DNA of 64,000 bases from a virus. The number at the start of each line of letters is the position of its first letter. The first letter of the stretch is position 1. Below the pieces are notes generated by a model. The model did not search any database. It saw only the letters and a program-made list of their open reading frames with translations, and was not told the origin of the DNA. The translations under genes and the position numbers were made by a program. This document shows, one piece after another, positions 1-8,351 of the stretch. Location of the stretch: positions 1 through 64,000 of the IMG/VR virus record IMGVR_UViG_3300020404_000180. One strand, 5' to 3'.

Positions 1-74
1 TTGAGTTTGTCTAAGGCATCTGCCTGTCCACCATCCCAAAGTAAGTCAACGATTTCTCGTTCTTGTGTAGCCAT
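1..74 (-). CDS. Partial head gene after gp20 (N-terminus only; gp67/68 prohead-core position)
   Basis: An ATG at 72-74 (reverse strand) opens a frame that runs off the window edge, giving 24 residues beginning MATQEREIVDLLWDGG. It follows the portal gene by 20 bases, with an ATAAATA motif 22 bases upstream. In T4-like phages small prohead core genes (gp67, gp68) or the gp21 protease follow gp20. The fragment does not look like gp21, so a core or hypothetical protein is inferred from position only. Too little sequence is present to assign a function. Confidence 0.6.
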   Translation of the reverse strand, partial: MATQEREIVDLLWDGGQADALDKL

Positions 75-94
75 AATCTATTGTTATCTAAAGT

Positions 95-1708
95 TTATTT
101 ATTAGCGTTTCCGTTTTGAGGTTGCGGAGGATTCTTCGCTTGTTTAATTTGAGATTGTTTCAATTCCTTGTCCATCTGCAAATTATCGCTTTCTGCATCC
201 AGTTTTTCACCTTCTAATGCGGTAACGTCTAGTGGGTTAAGTGCTCTTCCGTTATCAATATCATCTTTCATCTGTGCATCCAACTCTTCAATCTGTGTCT
301 CGGTTTGTCCAAGAATCTCAGAGCGGATATACTGAGTAGAGAAATACTTTCCAACGTAAGGATCCATAGCAGCAATGACATTTAATTTCTCTGTCATCAT
401 CTCTAGGTTTTTTAATTCCGTAAAATGATTATCGTAGAGATAGTCATACTGAATATGCTCTCGCATATCATCCCAATCTTCTGGAGTTATAACACTCTTC
501 AGAATCAATTGGGTTTTTAGTGCGTCATGGAATAAGTCGCTAAACTTTTTGCGGAGTTTACCGACAAACTTAGTGAATTTTAATTCGTCTCTTGTTATCT
601 CTGCAGACCTTCCTAGGTCAAATGATGTGCCACTTTCTAATCTACCAGCAGGAACATTTAACGCTTTGTAAAGTTTTGTTTGGAAATATTGCACGTCTGT
701 TAGCTCTCCAAGGTTCTGACCACCTGGCAACGTAGTAATTTCAGTACCTCTGCCACCTTCTCTTCTTGGTAACCAGAAGTCTTCCATCATAGACATGTAT
801 TTTCTGTCGTCTCTTATCTCACCTGTGCTAGCATCATATACTAACTTGTTACGATACCTACCCATAACCTCACGGAGATATGTTTCCGCTTTTTGTTTTG
901 GTAGATTACCAACGTCAATGTAGAATATTCTTCTTTCTGGTGCTCTTGATATTCTGTAGATAACAAGAGAGTCCTCAATCATACGTAACTGGTTGAGAAC
1001 TTTGATACCTTTATGTAAGTATGATAGTACGATGTTTCTATTCGTATCCATCAAACCAGATGTCACATATGATATTGCGTCTTTTGCAATTCTAATTCCG
1101 CTGTTAGCAGATGTGTTGTTTAGTCCTTTGGGATTATATAAGAAATACTCTTCGCCTTTACCAAAGTCATACTTCATAAACTCGTCAGCAGTCTTTGGTT
1201 TTGTTATCTGTCTTACCTTCTTAATTTTATGAGGATCAACATATCTCATTTCCTTGATTCCGTCTTGCGGATTGTCAAGGTCAATTACTTTATGATAGTA
1301 CATACGACCATCAATGTACCATCTGCGGAACATTTCATGTGCCTTACTATCAAATCCAAATAGATTTTTTATATAATCGAACTCGTCTCTAATAATTTTT
1401 TTGACGCTATCGCTGACGTCTAGATTATCTAAGTTGACCTGTACGGGACTATCGTTTTGGTCTGCGACTATTGCTTCGTGTATAATATCCTCAATGGCGG
1501 AATCCACTTCTGGATGCATCGCCATCTCACGATATTTTTTCACCATGTCATATTCGGTCTTGAAGTTACCGTCTAGGTCTAAGTATTGACCGTAGTAACC
1601 TCCAGCAATGTAACTTGTAGCTCCATCGTCAGAAGAAGGTTTGATGGGAGACGGAGCACGACTCTTCTCAACCTTCTTATTAAACGAGAAACCGAATAAC
1701 TCTGCCAT
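95..1708 (-). CDS. 20: Portal vertex protein gp20
   Basis: The 537-aa product matches the T4 gp20 family in length (T4 524 aa) and in segments typical of marine T4-like portals: HPEVDSAIEDIIHEAIV near residue 66 and a C-terminal region containing TPEDWDDMREHIQYDYLYDN. Portal proteins form the dodecameric ring at one head vertex that initiates prohead assembly, passes DNA during packaging and binds the neck. It lies directly after tail tube gp19, as in T4. The start ATG at 1708 is preceded by a CTAAATA late motif about 26 bases upstream. The C-terminus is rich in Gln, Asn and Lys, which is usual for this family. No breaks or missing segments are apparent. g20 is the common marker gene for marine myoviruses, so this ORF is useful for placing the phage. 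Confidence 0.95.
   Translation of the reverse strand: MAELFGFSFNKKVEKSRAPSPIKPSSDDGATSYIAGGYYGQYLDLDGNFKTEYDMVKKYREMAMHPEVDSAIEDIIHEAIVADQNDSPVQVNLDNLDVSDSVKKIIRDEFDYIKNLFGFDSKAHEMFRRWYIDGRMYYHKVIDLDNPQDGIKEMRYVDPHKIKKVRQITKPKTADEFMKYDFGKGEEYFLYNPKGLNNTSANSGIRIAKDAISYVTSGLMDTNRNIVLSYLHKGIKVLNQLRMIEDSLVIYRISRAPERRIFYIDVGNLPKQKAETYLREVMGRYRNKLVYDASTGEIRDDRKYMSMMEDFWLPRREGGRGTEITTLPGGQNLGELTDVQYFQTKLYKALNVPAGRLESGTSFDLGRSAEITRDELKFTKFVGKLRKKFSDLFHDALKTQLILKSVITPEDWDDMREHIQYDYLYDNHFTELKNLEMMTEKLNVIAAMDPYVGKYFSTQYIRSEILGQTETQIEELDAQMKDDIDNGRALNPLDVTALEGEKLDAESDNLQMDKELKQSQIKQAKNPPQPQNGNANK
96..102 (-). promoter_or_regulatory. Candidate T4-like late promoter (ATAAATA)
   Basis: ATAAATA on the minus strand lies 22 bases before the start at 74 and overlaps the TAA stop of gp20 (95-97). 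T4 late promoters have the consensus TATAAATA. Confidence 0.5.
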
Positions 1709-1733
1709 AATATTTGTTGGTTTCTTTACCTAC

Positions 1734-1740
1734 TATTTAG
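1734..1740 (-). promoter_or_regulatory. Candidate late promoter before gp20 (CTAAATA)
   Basis: CTAAATA on the minus strand sits in the 37-base gap between gp19 and gp20, 26 bases before the gp20 start codon. The motif also precedes other structural genes here. Confidence 0.55.
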
Positions 1741-1745
1741 TACCC

Positions 1746-2345
1746 TTACTGAACTGGATTACTACCACCAGTGCTTGTGTGGTACTGGTATGCAAACTCA
1801 ACATCAAACTCTTCAAATGAATCGTTATTGTCGTATGCTACAGAAACCTGTGATACTGATACGGGGAATGCATCTATTAACTTATAAGTTCTTATAATGT
1901 CTAGATTTTCCTTTCCTGCACCGAACTTATTTAACTGGTCAATAGTAACGTCTTGGAATACTCCAGTGTCATTATCATTGTCTAGTGTTGCAGTAGCAGT
2001 GTTTGTGTCAACACCGTTTGTTAGTTCAATCCATTTCTCATATGCTGCACGCATCTCAAATGCGTCATCCATATAGAATGTTGCTGTCCATGTTTCAAAT
2101 GTTCTGTCGCCAGGTACTTTGATTACACGTCCACGGAAAGGTAGCTCTACAGTTCCTACGTTTGTTGCTGGTAATGCTGCTGCCTTACACATAAATGCAA
2201 CTGAGTCGTTTGCTCCTCCTGTACCATCAATAGATGGTGGTGTTACTCCGCCAGGAAAAACGTGTTCTACTGAGAACAGGTTAGGGCGAACTCCGCCCTT
2301 AATTGCTTGTTGAAAGGTTAATAAACCTAATGCTTTGCGTGCCAT
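1746..2345 (-). CDS. 19: Tail tube protein gp19
   Basis: The 199-aa protein sits between sheath and portal genes, the T4 position of gp19 (T4 163 aa). It has tube-protein features: an N-terminal KALGLLTFQQAIKGGVRPNLF segment, then FKC-type text (here FMCKAAALPATNVGTVELPF) followed by RGRVIKVPGDRTFETWTATFYMD, as in contractile-tail tube subunits. It would polymerise into the inner tube through which DNA is ejected. A GGAG Shine-Dalgarno lies about ten bases before the ATG at 2345. The gene follows gp18 by 18 bases and has no promoter motif of its own, so it is probably co-transcribed with gp18. Confidence 0.93.
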   Translation of the reverse strand: MARKALGLLTFQQAIKGGVRPNLFSVEHVFPGGVTPPSIDGTGGANDSVAFMCKAAALPATNVGTVELPFRGRVIKVPGDRTFETWTATFYMDDAFEMRAAYEKWIELTNGVDTNTATATLDNDNDTGVFQDVTIDQLNKFGAGKENLDIIRTYKLIDAFPVSVSQVSVAYDNNDSFEEFDVEFAYQYHTSTGGSNPVQ

Positions 2346-2363
2346 TGTTTAGGTGCTCCGATG

Positions 2364-4361
2364 TTATCTGCGTGGGATGACTTCCTCGAACGATACGCCT
2401 GTGCGTGTCGCTACGAATGTCAATGTGATAAAGTTGATTGAGCGTGCAGGCTTGATATAGAAATCTGCCTTAAACTCATTCGCGTCGATGATTGCACCAG
2501 TGTTATTAGTGTCATCACATACAACTAAGAAATCTGTGATTCCTCTTTCAGCTTGAATGCCTCTAAGGAATGGTTCTACAACATTCTTAAAGTTGTTACG
2601 TGTGAACTCATCGTTAAGTTCAAAAAGTACTCCCTTCGCAGCGTTGCCGATTGTCTTCTCTATCACATTGAAAAGACGTCTAACATTGATGCGATCAAAT
2701 GCAGATGGTGAAGCGAGAGCTGTTTTGTCTCCGAATAGGACTATGCCCTGACCAGGTAAACTGGTTACTGGGTTGATCCTTCTTTGATACAGTGTATCTC
2801 TTTCGGATTTAGTTGGTGAGTATGCAAGTTTAACTGCACCTCTGATTGCACCACGGTTTAATCCTGCGGGAGAGAACCATGGAGTTCCGTTAGCGGTAAC
2901 GCTTGCACATAATCCTGCAACGTCTCCGTTAAGTGGAACGTAACGATACTTGTCTGCAAATCTGTCGTAGATATACTTCCAACCATTGTCAAACACACCG
3001 AATGATGTGGATGTCATTTGTTTGTAGAAGTCTACTACATTTTGTGTTTGTGTTGTGGAACTTGTAACTCCAACAACGTCTCCTCTAAATGGAGATATAA
3101 AACCAACGCAATCTTTTCTTTGTGCACAAATTGAAAGTACACTAGTTGCAATTGCCTGTGTATTGGTCTTACTTCCTGCGTCGCCAGGACCCATGAGTAG
3201 ATAATCAATATCTAATGTCTCTGTGTCGTTGAACTCCGCAAGTCCTGTGATGATTTCTCCAGAAGTTGCTGATAGACTTTCTGCACCCTTTACGAATGTG
3301 TAAGTCTTAGGACCGCTGAATAAATCAAATGTCTCTGTAGATGCACTACCACCGTTGTTTGTACCAGCAATGTTTCCACCACTTGCAGTCTGGTTAGCAC
3401 TTACATCATAGACATCAGTTTCATGAGAACCCCAGTAAACATACTGTGACCTGTCAAGAACAACTGTTGGGTAATAGTTTACCGCACCAGATGATGTCTT
3501 AGAGTTGTTTGCTTTTGAAACATATGTGTGCTTCTCTAATAATGTATTAGGAGTACCAGTGATAACGCCAGTTGCGTCATAGATTGCGATGTGCATTTCG
3601 TCGTTTGCACCACCACGTGCTTCAACGAAAGGAGAAGTGCCAGGTCTAGGGGCGATGGCAGACCACTTAAGTCCTGTGAATACTTCCTGCTGATCGTACC
3701 ACTCTACTTGAGCAGTTACGTTTAAGTCGGTAACACCGTTCTCTATCTGGTCTGTTGTTGTCCAAGTATCGGATGAGATAAGTGACACCTTGTTGTTTGT
3801 TGCGTCCCAATCATAGATGAAACCAGATTTAGCACCACCAGCGTTACCACTAGTTGTCTGTACCTGAGTTCCTACTGTTGTAGTTGATAGAGCACCGTCT
3901 AAGGTTAGAGTTACATCTGCACCTTTATCAATTACTGATACTCTAATAGAATTTCCATCTACGCCAGGATCCCTCGCTGCCCACTTAAATGGGTTTGCGT
4001 TTGCGTCTGCATATACTGCTTCGTAATCGTCTTTCGTTGGAATAGAAAGTGTATATGGACTTGTTACGTTGTCATCGGATGCAGTTAACTGTCCACTTGT
4101 TGATACACGTACAACATCTAGTACCCCACCATACTGTAGGAAACTCGCTGCTGTCCACCAACTAGTTGCATTAGCATCGGATGGTTCACCGAATATTTCG
4201 ATTAATTGAGATTCATTTGCTATACGAACAGGGGTAAGAACAGGTCCTTTACTAAATGCTCCTGCTATTGCCCCAACGTTTACTTCAACTGTCTCAATCG
4301 AACCAAGAGTCAGATCCCTTTCTTGAATCTCTACTCCTGGCGATAAGAGCGTGCTTGCCAT
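2364..4361 (-). CDS. 18: Contractile tail sheath protein gp18
   Basis: At 665 aa it is very close to T4 gp18 (659 aa). The N-terminus (MASTLLSPGVEIQERDL, then IAGAFSKGPVLTPVRI and LIEIFGEP) is the sheath signature. The C-terminal third (NVIEKTIGNAAKGVLFELN, then a segment ending RTGVSFEEVIPRR) is the conserved polymerisation and handshake region. Sheath subunits stack as hexameric rings on the gp19 tube and contract to drive it into the host. The middle section is divergent, as usual for the exposed sheath domains. A TGGAG Shine-Dalgarno and an upstream CTAAATA late motif precede the ATG. Order gp17-gp18-gp19-gp20 matches T4. Confidence 0.96.
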   Translation of the reverse strand: MASTLLSPGVEIQERDLTLGSIETVEVNVGAIAGAFSKGPVLTPVRIANESQLIEIFGEPSDANATSWWTAASFLQYGGVLDVVRVSTSGQLTASDDNVTSPYTLSIPTKDDYEAVYADANANPFKWAARDPGVDGNSIRVSVIDKGADVTLTLDGALSTTTVGTQVQTTSGNAGGAKSGFIYDWDATNNKVSLISSDTWTTTDQIENGVTDLNVTAQVEWYDQQEVFTGLKWSAIAPRPGTSPFVEARGGANDEMHIAIYDATGVITGTPNTLLEKHTYVSKANNSKTSSGAVNYYPTVVLDRSQYVYWGSHETDVYDVSANQTASGGNIAGTNNGGSASTETFDLFSGPKTYTFVKGAESLSATSGEIITGLAEFNDTETLDIDYLLMGPGDAGSKTNTQAIATSVLSICAQRKDCVGFISPFRGDVVGVTSSTTQTQNVVDFYKQMTSTSFGVFDNGWKYIYDRFADKYRYVPLNGDVAGLCASVTANGTPWFSPAGLNRGAIRGAVKLAYSPTKSERDTLYQRRINPVTSLPGQGIVLFGDKTALASPSAFDRINVRRLFNVIEKTIGNAAKGVLFELNDEFTRNNFKNVVEPFLRGIQAERGITDFLVVCDDTNNTGAIIDANEFKADFYIKPARSINFITLTFVATRTGVSFEEVIPRR

Positions 4362-4401
4362 GCGATTACTCCACTAAGATAAATCAATTTTTGTCTAATA
4401 T

Positions 4402-4408
4402 TATTTAG
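4402..4408 (-). promoter_or_regulatory. Candidate late promoter before gp18 (CTAAATA)
   Basis: CTAAATA on the minus strand lies in the 60-base gap between the gp17 stop and the gp18 start, about 41 bases from the ATG. A promoter at the head of sheath and tube genes is expected because these proteins are needed in large amounts. Confidence 0.5.
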
Positions 4409-4421
4409 AAAAAGTTGTATT

Positions 4422-6104
4422 TTAGCGATAGTCCCACATATAACTACGGTCACCGTACTCGTCTAATCTCCACTTATCTTGATTCTCTTCGTTCATGTCT
4501 ATAGTCCAGATGTTACCAGAGTCATCTAACACCTGACTATCCTCTAAACCATCGTCTATAAAACCAAATGGTGCCATGTCTTGCTCAATCTGGTTCTTTT
4601 GCTCCTCATATATACGTCTTCTTATGTCTTGGTCAGTCATTTCTTTGAAATAATCCTGCTGCACCAACCATGCAAATATGACTAGACACATAACAAGGTC
4701 GTCATTATACCCCTCGTCTGCCTCAAAACTTTGCTTGTTTTGTATGAACGTAGTTAGTTCTGCTACTATGTTGTAATCCTTAACAAGTAACTTGTCATCT
4801 TCTATAAGTGTCTTGAGGTTAGAACATCCTTGTGCTTTGACAGTCTTGCTCATCTTGACACCCATCTGTGTTTTATTACCTGAGAATCCCTGTCCGACAA
4901 CTTGACCTGACCTTCCACGCATAGCACACATAAGAACATTCTCATATTCTATATCGTAGAATAACATCGATGCTACACCCTCTCCAATATCATTTACCTC
5001 TGTAAGAACATAAGCATTATTATAATTGGTAGCGACATTGTAAATTATATTTGGGAATAACATAGGTCGTATGTCATGGTCTCTGTATTTTGCTACTAGT
5101 TGCCAAGGTGCTTTGGTAATATCAATTACCACAAAGGCAGAGTAATCCTGTGAGAGACCACGAGAAACGTCCACACATATAATATAATCATGGTCACGTA
5201 TAGGATTTTCATATACGTCGAGAGAACCGTTGGTCGAAATCGGGTCATCGTAAGTTAGTGTTCGTAGTTTGCTTGCTGTTATTAATGTGTCAACAGACCC
5301 TAAGAACTCGCACTCAAACTCTTGAGTAAACTGTCTGACGGACGTGTTGGCAATAGTTGTTTCTTTCCATCTTGCATCTCGACCTGGCACTTTTGACCAG
5401 TGCACCTCTGTCCATGCATATCCATTCCTATCTTTCTGTGCATCAACCCACAACTTATAGAAGTGGTTCATACCATTAGGCGTAGATATAATTATAACTT
5501 TCGTAGAGGTACCAGATGTAATAGTAGGATATACAGAACTAAAGAACTGTTCTGCAATATGGTTAGGTATGAATGCAAACTCATCAAGGAATATGATGTT
5601 GAATGACATACCTCGAACTGCAGATGCGGAGGTAGATGCTGCAAGAATTTTAGAACCATTCTCTAATTCCATACTACCTTTATTATAGACCACAATACCT
5701 TGTTGAATCCAAAGTGGTAGCTGTTCGTATGCTAGTTGCAATCTTCCTAGTAGGTCTCTAGCAGTAGAAAGTTTGTTTGCTAAGATACCAATATTGACAT
5801 TATCGTTGAACAACGCATAATGCAAAAGGTAAGACACACACGTAGTGGACTTACCAGTCTGTCTAGGAAGTTTTGCTATATTAAATCTATGCTTATGAAA
5901 TTTCTCTATGAGTTCCTCTTGGAAATCCCACATTTTAAATGGCACAATACCTTCATCAAGAGATATAATCTTGATGTAGTTTTTGGCAAAGTACACGGGG
6001 TCTTCTTTGCACTTCAAATATTCCTGTACCTGTTCGGGTGTAAACTGTATTTCAGTTCCTACCTTCTTTAGGTTCGGGTTGCCTAAGTAAAAATCTTGAC
6101 TCAT
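4422..6104 (-). CDS. 17: Terminase large subunit gp17 (packaging ATPase and nuclease)
   Basis: The 560-aa protein (T4 gp17 610 aa) shows the full motor: Walker A PRQTGKST at 80-87, Walker B IIFLDEF at 170-176 with catalytic Asp174/Glu175, and the STPNG coupling motif at 207-211. The C-terminal RNase-H-like nuclease has acidic residues in VDVSRGLSQD (Asp312), TEVNDIGEG (Glu369) and NDDLVM (Asp468/469). It cuts concatemeric DNA and pumps it through gp20. The start ATG overlaps the stop of the preceding 54-codon gene by four bases (ATGA), which supports translational coupling. No intron or intein interrupts it, unlike in some T4-like terminases. Confidence 0.97.
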   Translation of the reverse strand: MSQDFYLGNPNLKKVGTEIQFTPEQVQEYLKCKEDPVYFAKNYIKIISLDEGIVPFKMWDFQEELIEKFHKHRFNIAKLPRQTGKSTTCVSYLLHYALFNDNVNIGILANKLSTARDLLGRLQLAYEQLPLWIQQGIVVYNKGSMELENGSKILAASTSASAVRGMSFNIIFLDEFAFIPNHIAEQFFSSVYPTITSGTSTKVIIISTPNGMNHFYKLWVDAQKDRNGYAWTEVHWSKVPGRDARWKETTIANTSVRQFTQEFECEFLGSVDTLITASKLRTLTYDDPISTNGSLDVYENPIRDHDYIICVDVSRGLSQDYSAFVVIDITKAPWQLVAKYRDHDIRPMLFPNIIYNVATNYNNAYVLTEVNDIGEGVASMLFYDIEYENVLMCAMRGRSGQVVGQGFSGNKTQMGVKMSKTVKAQGCSNLKTLIEDDKLLVKDYNIVAELTTFIQNKQSFEADEGYNDDLVMCLVIFAWLVQQDYFKEMTDQDIRRRIYEEQKNQIEQDMAPFGFIDDGLEDSQVLDDSGNIWTIDMNEENQDKWRLDEYGDRSYMWDYR

Positions 6105-6265
6105 GAATTAGTTTTCAAATACTGCAATGCAGATTCTTTCGTATCAAACCAATGCATATGATGATGCAGTTGCAGTGAAAACTTGTGGGTTATAGCGTCG
6201 TAACCTATACTCCCTTCAAAATCCATCCAATCAGGATCTAGTAGATCCTCGCTTACCATTGACAT
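6101..6265 (-). CDS. Small conserved-looking protein coupled to gp17
   Basis: This 54-aa frame begins MSMVSEDLLDPDWMDFEGSI and contains a His-rich LQLHHHMHWF segment followed by DTKESALQYLK. A strong AGGAGG Shine-Dalgarno at 6272-6277 is spaced seven bases before the ATG. Its TGA overlaps the gp17 ATG in an ATGA junction. It also overlaps the upstream 51-aa frame by 35 bases. The signals and packing argue that it is translated. Function is not recognised; its place directly before the terminase hints at a packaging-time role, which is only inference. Confidence 0.75.
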   Translation of the reverse strand: MSMVSEDLLDPDWMDFEGSIGYDAITHKFSLQLHHHMHWFDTKESALQYLKTNS

Positions 6266-6386
6266 CGGAAACCTCCTCTGCTTTTAACTCATATTCTAGC
6301 ATAGAGCGTAGAATAGTTGCACGAGTTGTCTCATTAAATGCTTCCAGAACACGGAGTTCTGCTTGCAATTCTTCAACTCTAGTCAT
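6231..6386 (-). CDS. Small helical protein upstream of gp17
   Basis: The 51-aa frame starts MTRVEELQAELRVLEAFNET and continues TTRATILRSMLEYELKAEEV, so it is largely helical with heptad-like Leu and Glu spacing. An AGGAGA Shine-Dalgarno at 6393-6398 is six bases before the ATG. It follows the DUF6321-like gene by 16 bases and overlaps the next small gene by 35 bases. Together these two short frames fill the roughly 300-base interval before gp17. No function is recognised. A short coiled-coil accessory protein is the plain reading. Confidence 0.7.
   Translation of the reverse strand: MTRVEELQAELRVLEAFNETTRATILRSMLEYELKAEEVSDVNGKRGSTRS
6272..6277 (-). promoter_or_regulatory. Strong Shine-Dalgarno AGGAGG deciding the 6265 start
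   Basis: A full AGGAGG lies seven bases before the ATG at 6265. Most genes in this window have weak or no Shine-Dalgarno sequences, so this is unusual and supports a real short gene. Confidence 0.75.
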
Positions 6387-6402
6387 ATTTAGTCTCCTAA
6401 CG

Positions 6403-7638
6403 TTAGCACTTCCATTTACGAAGTGACTTGTTTATACGACTGTCAGGGTCTCTGGCAGTCTTAGCAGAAGTTAATCTCTTCTTCATTCCTTTCATTCTAG
6501 CACAGAAACTTGCTCTTCGCCCTGCTGCCTTACCACCTTTTTTTACTTTGCCTGTGACTGGTGCTTTTAAATCACTGCCAGGATTCTGTCTCTCGTATGA
6601 CTTACGACCTTTCTCGTTTAGTCCACCAGAAGGACTCTTACCTGATTTCTTTTGCCAATCTTCACTAACTTGGTCTTGTGGGAATGTAGGTACGTCAGTA
6701 GAATGTCCAACAGTTTCTTTTTTGTTCTTTGGTTTTTCTCCTTTCTTTTTCTTACTAATTGCAATCGCTGCCTGTTGTGCTGCGTTCGCTGCCTCACCTA
6801 ATCTTCTATCTTGATTCTTATTCTTATGTTTCCATGCTGTAGCATATGCGATTGACTTCTCATCTTTTGTCAATGCTCCGTCTTTTGCGTATGATTTCTT
6901 GATGTGTTTAATCATCCTTTCATACTTCTTACCGCTTGGTGCTTCTTCTTTTACTGCTGCTGCACGTAATCTCTTTGCTTGACTCTTATGCATTGCAACT
7001 GCCTTATCTAATTCAGCAGGAATTTTGTTTGCTTCTTTACCAGCGTCTTTCTTAAATTCTTTTGAGTTCTTTAATCTTTGTGATTGACTAGCATGCATCT
7101 TTACTGCAGCGTCTAGTTCTTTTGGTATCTTATTTACAGCAGCACCATAGTGTTGCTCACTCATACTCTCACCATTAGATGCATCTTCACCTGTTTGTCC
7201 TGTTGGATTATCACTTGGGGTGTCATCATATGAACCATATGTGATACAAGGTTTCTTACCACATCCACAATTTTTATTCTTATTGATTCCTTCTTTCTGA
7301 AGCATACCATCCTTACCAATGGTCATACCGCTTGGTAATGGTTTGCATTTCTGTTCATCAAAACAATAGTATTTGCCTTCACCACAGTTCTTCTTTGCTT
7401 CCAAGATAAATCTTTCTCTTGCTTCCTTCACCATTAACACAGGGTCTGACGTAGGATCTGACTCGTGGAAGTTTATAACTCTTGAGCCAGGATAAACTTT
7501 ATCCACAATCTTTTGTGCTTGTGGTCTTTGTAGTTTTCCTAATTGATCACGGAATACAGTTATGTTGAACTGTCTACCCCTCCATACAAGAGAGATAACG
7601 TAGTATCTACCGTACATTGTGGGTATGCGTGTTGCCAT
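6403..7638 (-). CDS. Basic Cys-containing protein with C-terminal DUF6321-like domain
   Basis: This 411-aa protein is very Lys-rich. Residues 85-131 contain six cysteines (85, 92, 98, 124, 126, 131) suggesting a metal-binding knuckle. Two similar 22-residue helical repeats follow at 169-190 and 204-225, both beginning NKIP and ending QRLK or KRLR. Residues 239-275 carry KYERMIKHIKKSYAKDG and IAYATAWKHKNK, which resembles segments of other marine phage proteins. The last 75 residues (SGGLNEKGRKSYERQNPGSD, SFCARMKGMKK, ARDPDSRINKSLRKWKC) match my memory of DUF6321, a family common in T4-like marine phages. The gene lies between gp16 and gp17, separated only by small genes, so DNA binding during packaging is a reasonable inference. 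Its biochemical role is not known. Confidence 0.85.
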   Translation of the reverse strand: MATRIPTMYGRYYVISLVWRGRQFNITVFRDQLGKLQRPQAQKIVDKVYPGSRVINFHESDPTSDPVLMVKEARERFILEAKKNCGEGKYYCFDEQKCKPLPSGMTIGKDGMLQKEGINKNKNCGCGKKPCITYGSYDDTPSDNPTGQTGEDASNGESMSEQHYGAAVNKIPKELDAAVKMHASQSQRLKNSKEFKKDAGKEANKIPAELDKAVAMHKSQAKRLRAAAVKEEAPSGKKYERMIKHIKKSYAKDGALTKDEKSIAYATAWKHKNKNQDRRLGEAANAAQQAAIAISKKKKGEKPKNKKETVGHSTDVPTFPQDQVSEDWQKKSGKSPSGGLNEKGRKSYERQNPGSDLKAPVTGKVKKGGKAAGRRASFCARMKGMKKRLTSAKTARDPDSRINKSLRKWKC

Positions 7639-7896
7639 TTACCTAGTGTATGCTATTTTTGTTACCTTAACTGATGAACCACCAGCTGATGCTTCAAGTG
7701 TATCTGTTGCATCTTTCTCGAATACTTCTACTGTGCCATTAACAACGGTAGTGCTACCAAGCGTATTACCACCATCATCTTTTCTTGTGATTACTGCTAC
7801 AGCACTATGTCCGTTATATAAACGAACTAGAGTTGCATTACCCACATTACTTGCAGAAGATAGATCCGCTTCAGCTGCTAAAACTTTAATTACCAT
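7639..7896 (-). CDS. Small structural-type protein, function unknown
   Basis: An 85-aa protein begins MVIKVLAAEADLSSASNVGN and has alternating hydrophobic residues suggesting a beta-sandwich. Similar short proteins are common beside the terminase genes of T4-like marine phages, and a minor virion component is plausible. Its TAA stop abuts the ATG of the next gene with no gap. An ATAAATA motif 25 bases upstream could start a transcript here. Confidence 0.8.
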   Translation of the reverse strand: MVIKVLAAEADLSSASNVGNATLVRLYNGHSAVAVITRKDDGGNTLGSTTVVNGTVEVFEKDATDTLEASAGGSSVKVTKIAYTR

Positions 7897-7919
7897 GATT
7901 GGATACTGTCTTTACTAAG

Positions 7920-8351
7920 TTATTTATCAGTCTTCTTACTTGCTTGTTTAAGCATTTTCTGAAGGTCTGCGGTGCTTCCAACAAATAAAGCATTGTTGGT
8001 TACAACTTTCTTAGCACTTTCTTCTTTGACATTCTTTTTGTCTTTCTGTAGTGCCATAAGTTTGTCAGCGACATCACCTACATGCTTGATAAGTTGTCCT
8101 GCAACTTCGTATGCACGTGGATGGTCAGATGACATTGCAAGGTCAAGTGCACCATTGACTGCCTCTTGTCCTTTGTCAATCAAAGAATATAAGTTGCCTC
8201 TAGCATACTCGTAGTCTTTGTCTACATCTTCCGTTGCAGTAGATTTAGCAACTTCTTTTCTAGGTGTTGCTTTTGTTGCCACATCCTCAACGATGTCAAA
8301 TGCATCATCGAGTCCAGATGTATCTTTGTTGATGGGATTAGGGTTACTCAT
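7920..8351 (-). CDS. 16: Terminase small subunit gp16
   Basis: From the ATG at 8351 the product is 143 aa (T4 gp16 164 aa). The central helical hairpin runs from DYEYARGNLYSLIDKG through DLAMSSDHPRAYEVAGQLIK to DKLMALQKDKK, and NNALFVGSTADLQKML matches the T4 C-terminal motif NATVFVGSPTEL. gp16 forms an oligomeric ring that recognises DNA and stimulates the gp17 ATPase. A longer frame starts at 8387 but would overlap gp15 by 44 bases and adds an unlikely-looking extension. The chosen start overlaps gp15 by eight bases. Neither start has a strong Shine-Dalgarno, so the start is uncertain while the identity is good. Confidence 0.88.
   Translation of the reverse strand: MSNPNPINKDTSGLDDAFDIVEDVATKATPRKEVAKSTATEDVDKDYEYARGNLYSLIDKGQEAVNGALDLAMSSDHPRAYEVAGQLIKHVGDVADKLMALQKDKKNVKEESAKKVVTNNALFVGSTADLQKMLKQASKKTDK
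7921..7927 (-). promoter_or_regulatory. Candidate late promoter (ATAAATA) overlapping the gp16 stop
   Basis: ATAAATA on the minus strand shares bases with the gp16 TAA (7920-7922) and lies 25 bases before the start at 7896. It could serve the 85-aa gene, the DUF6321-like gene and gp17. Confidence 0.5.

Noticed and set aside
6386-6392. CTAAATA motif touching the 6386 start codon
   Set aside because: It overlaps the ATG and leaves no room for a leader for that gene; kept as coincidence or, at most, a promoter for the 54-aa gene.
6428-6814. A 128-codon plus-strand open frame, and similar plus-strand frames throughout
   Set aside because: They lie antisense to well-supported minus-strand genes, have no recognisable domains or ribosome sites, and look like shadows of coding bias.
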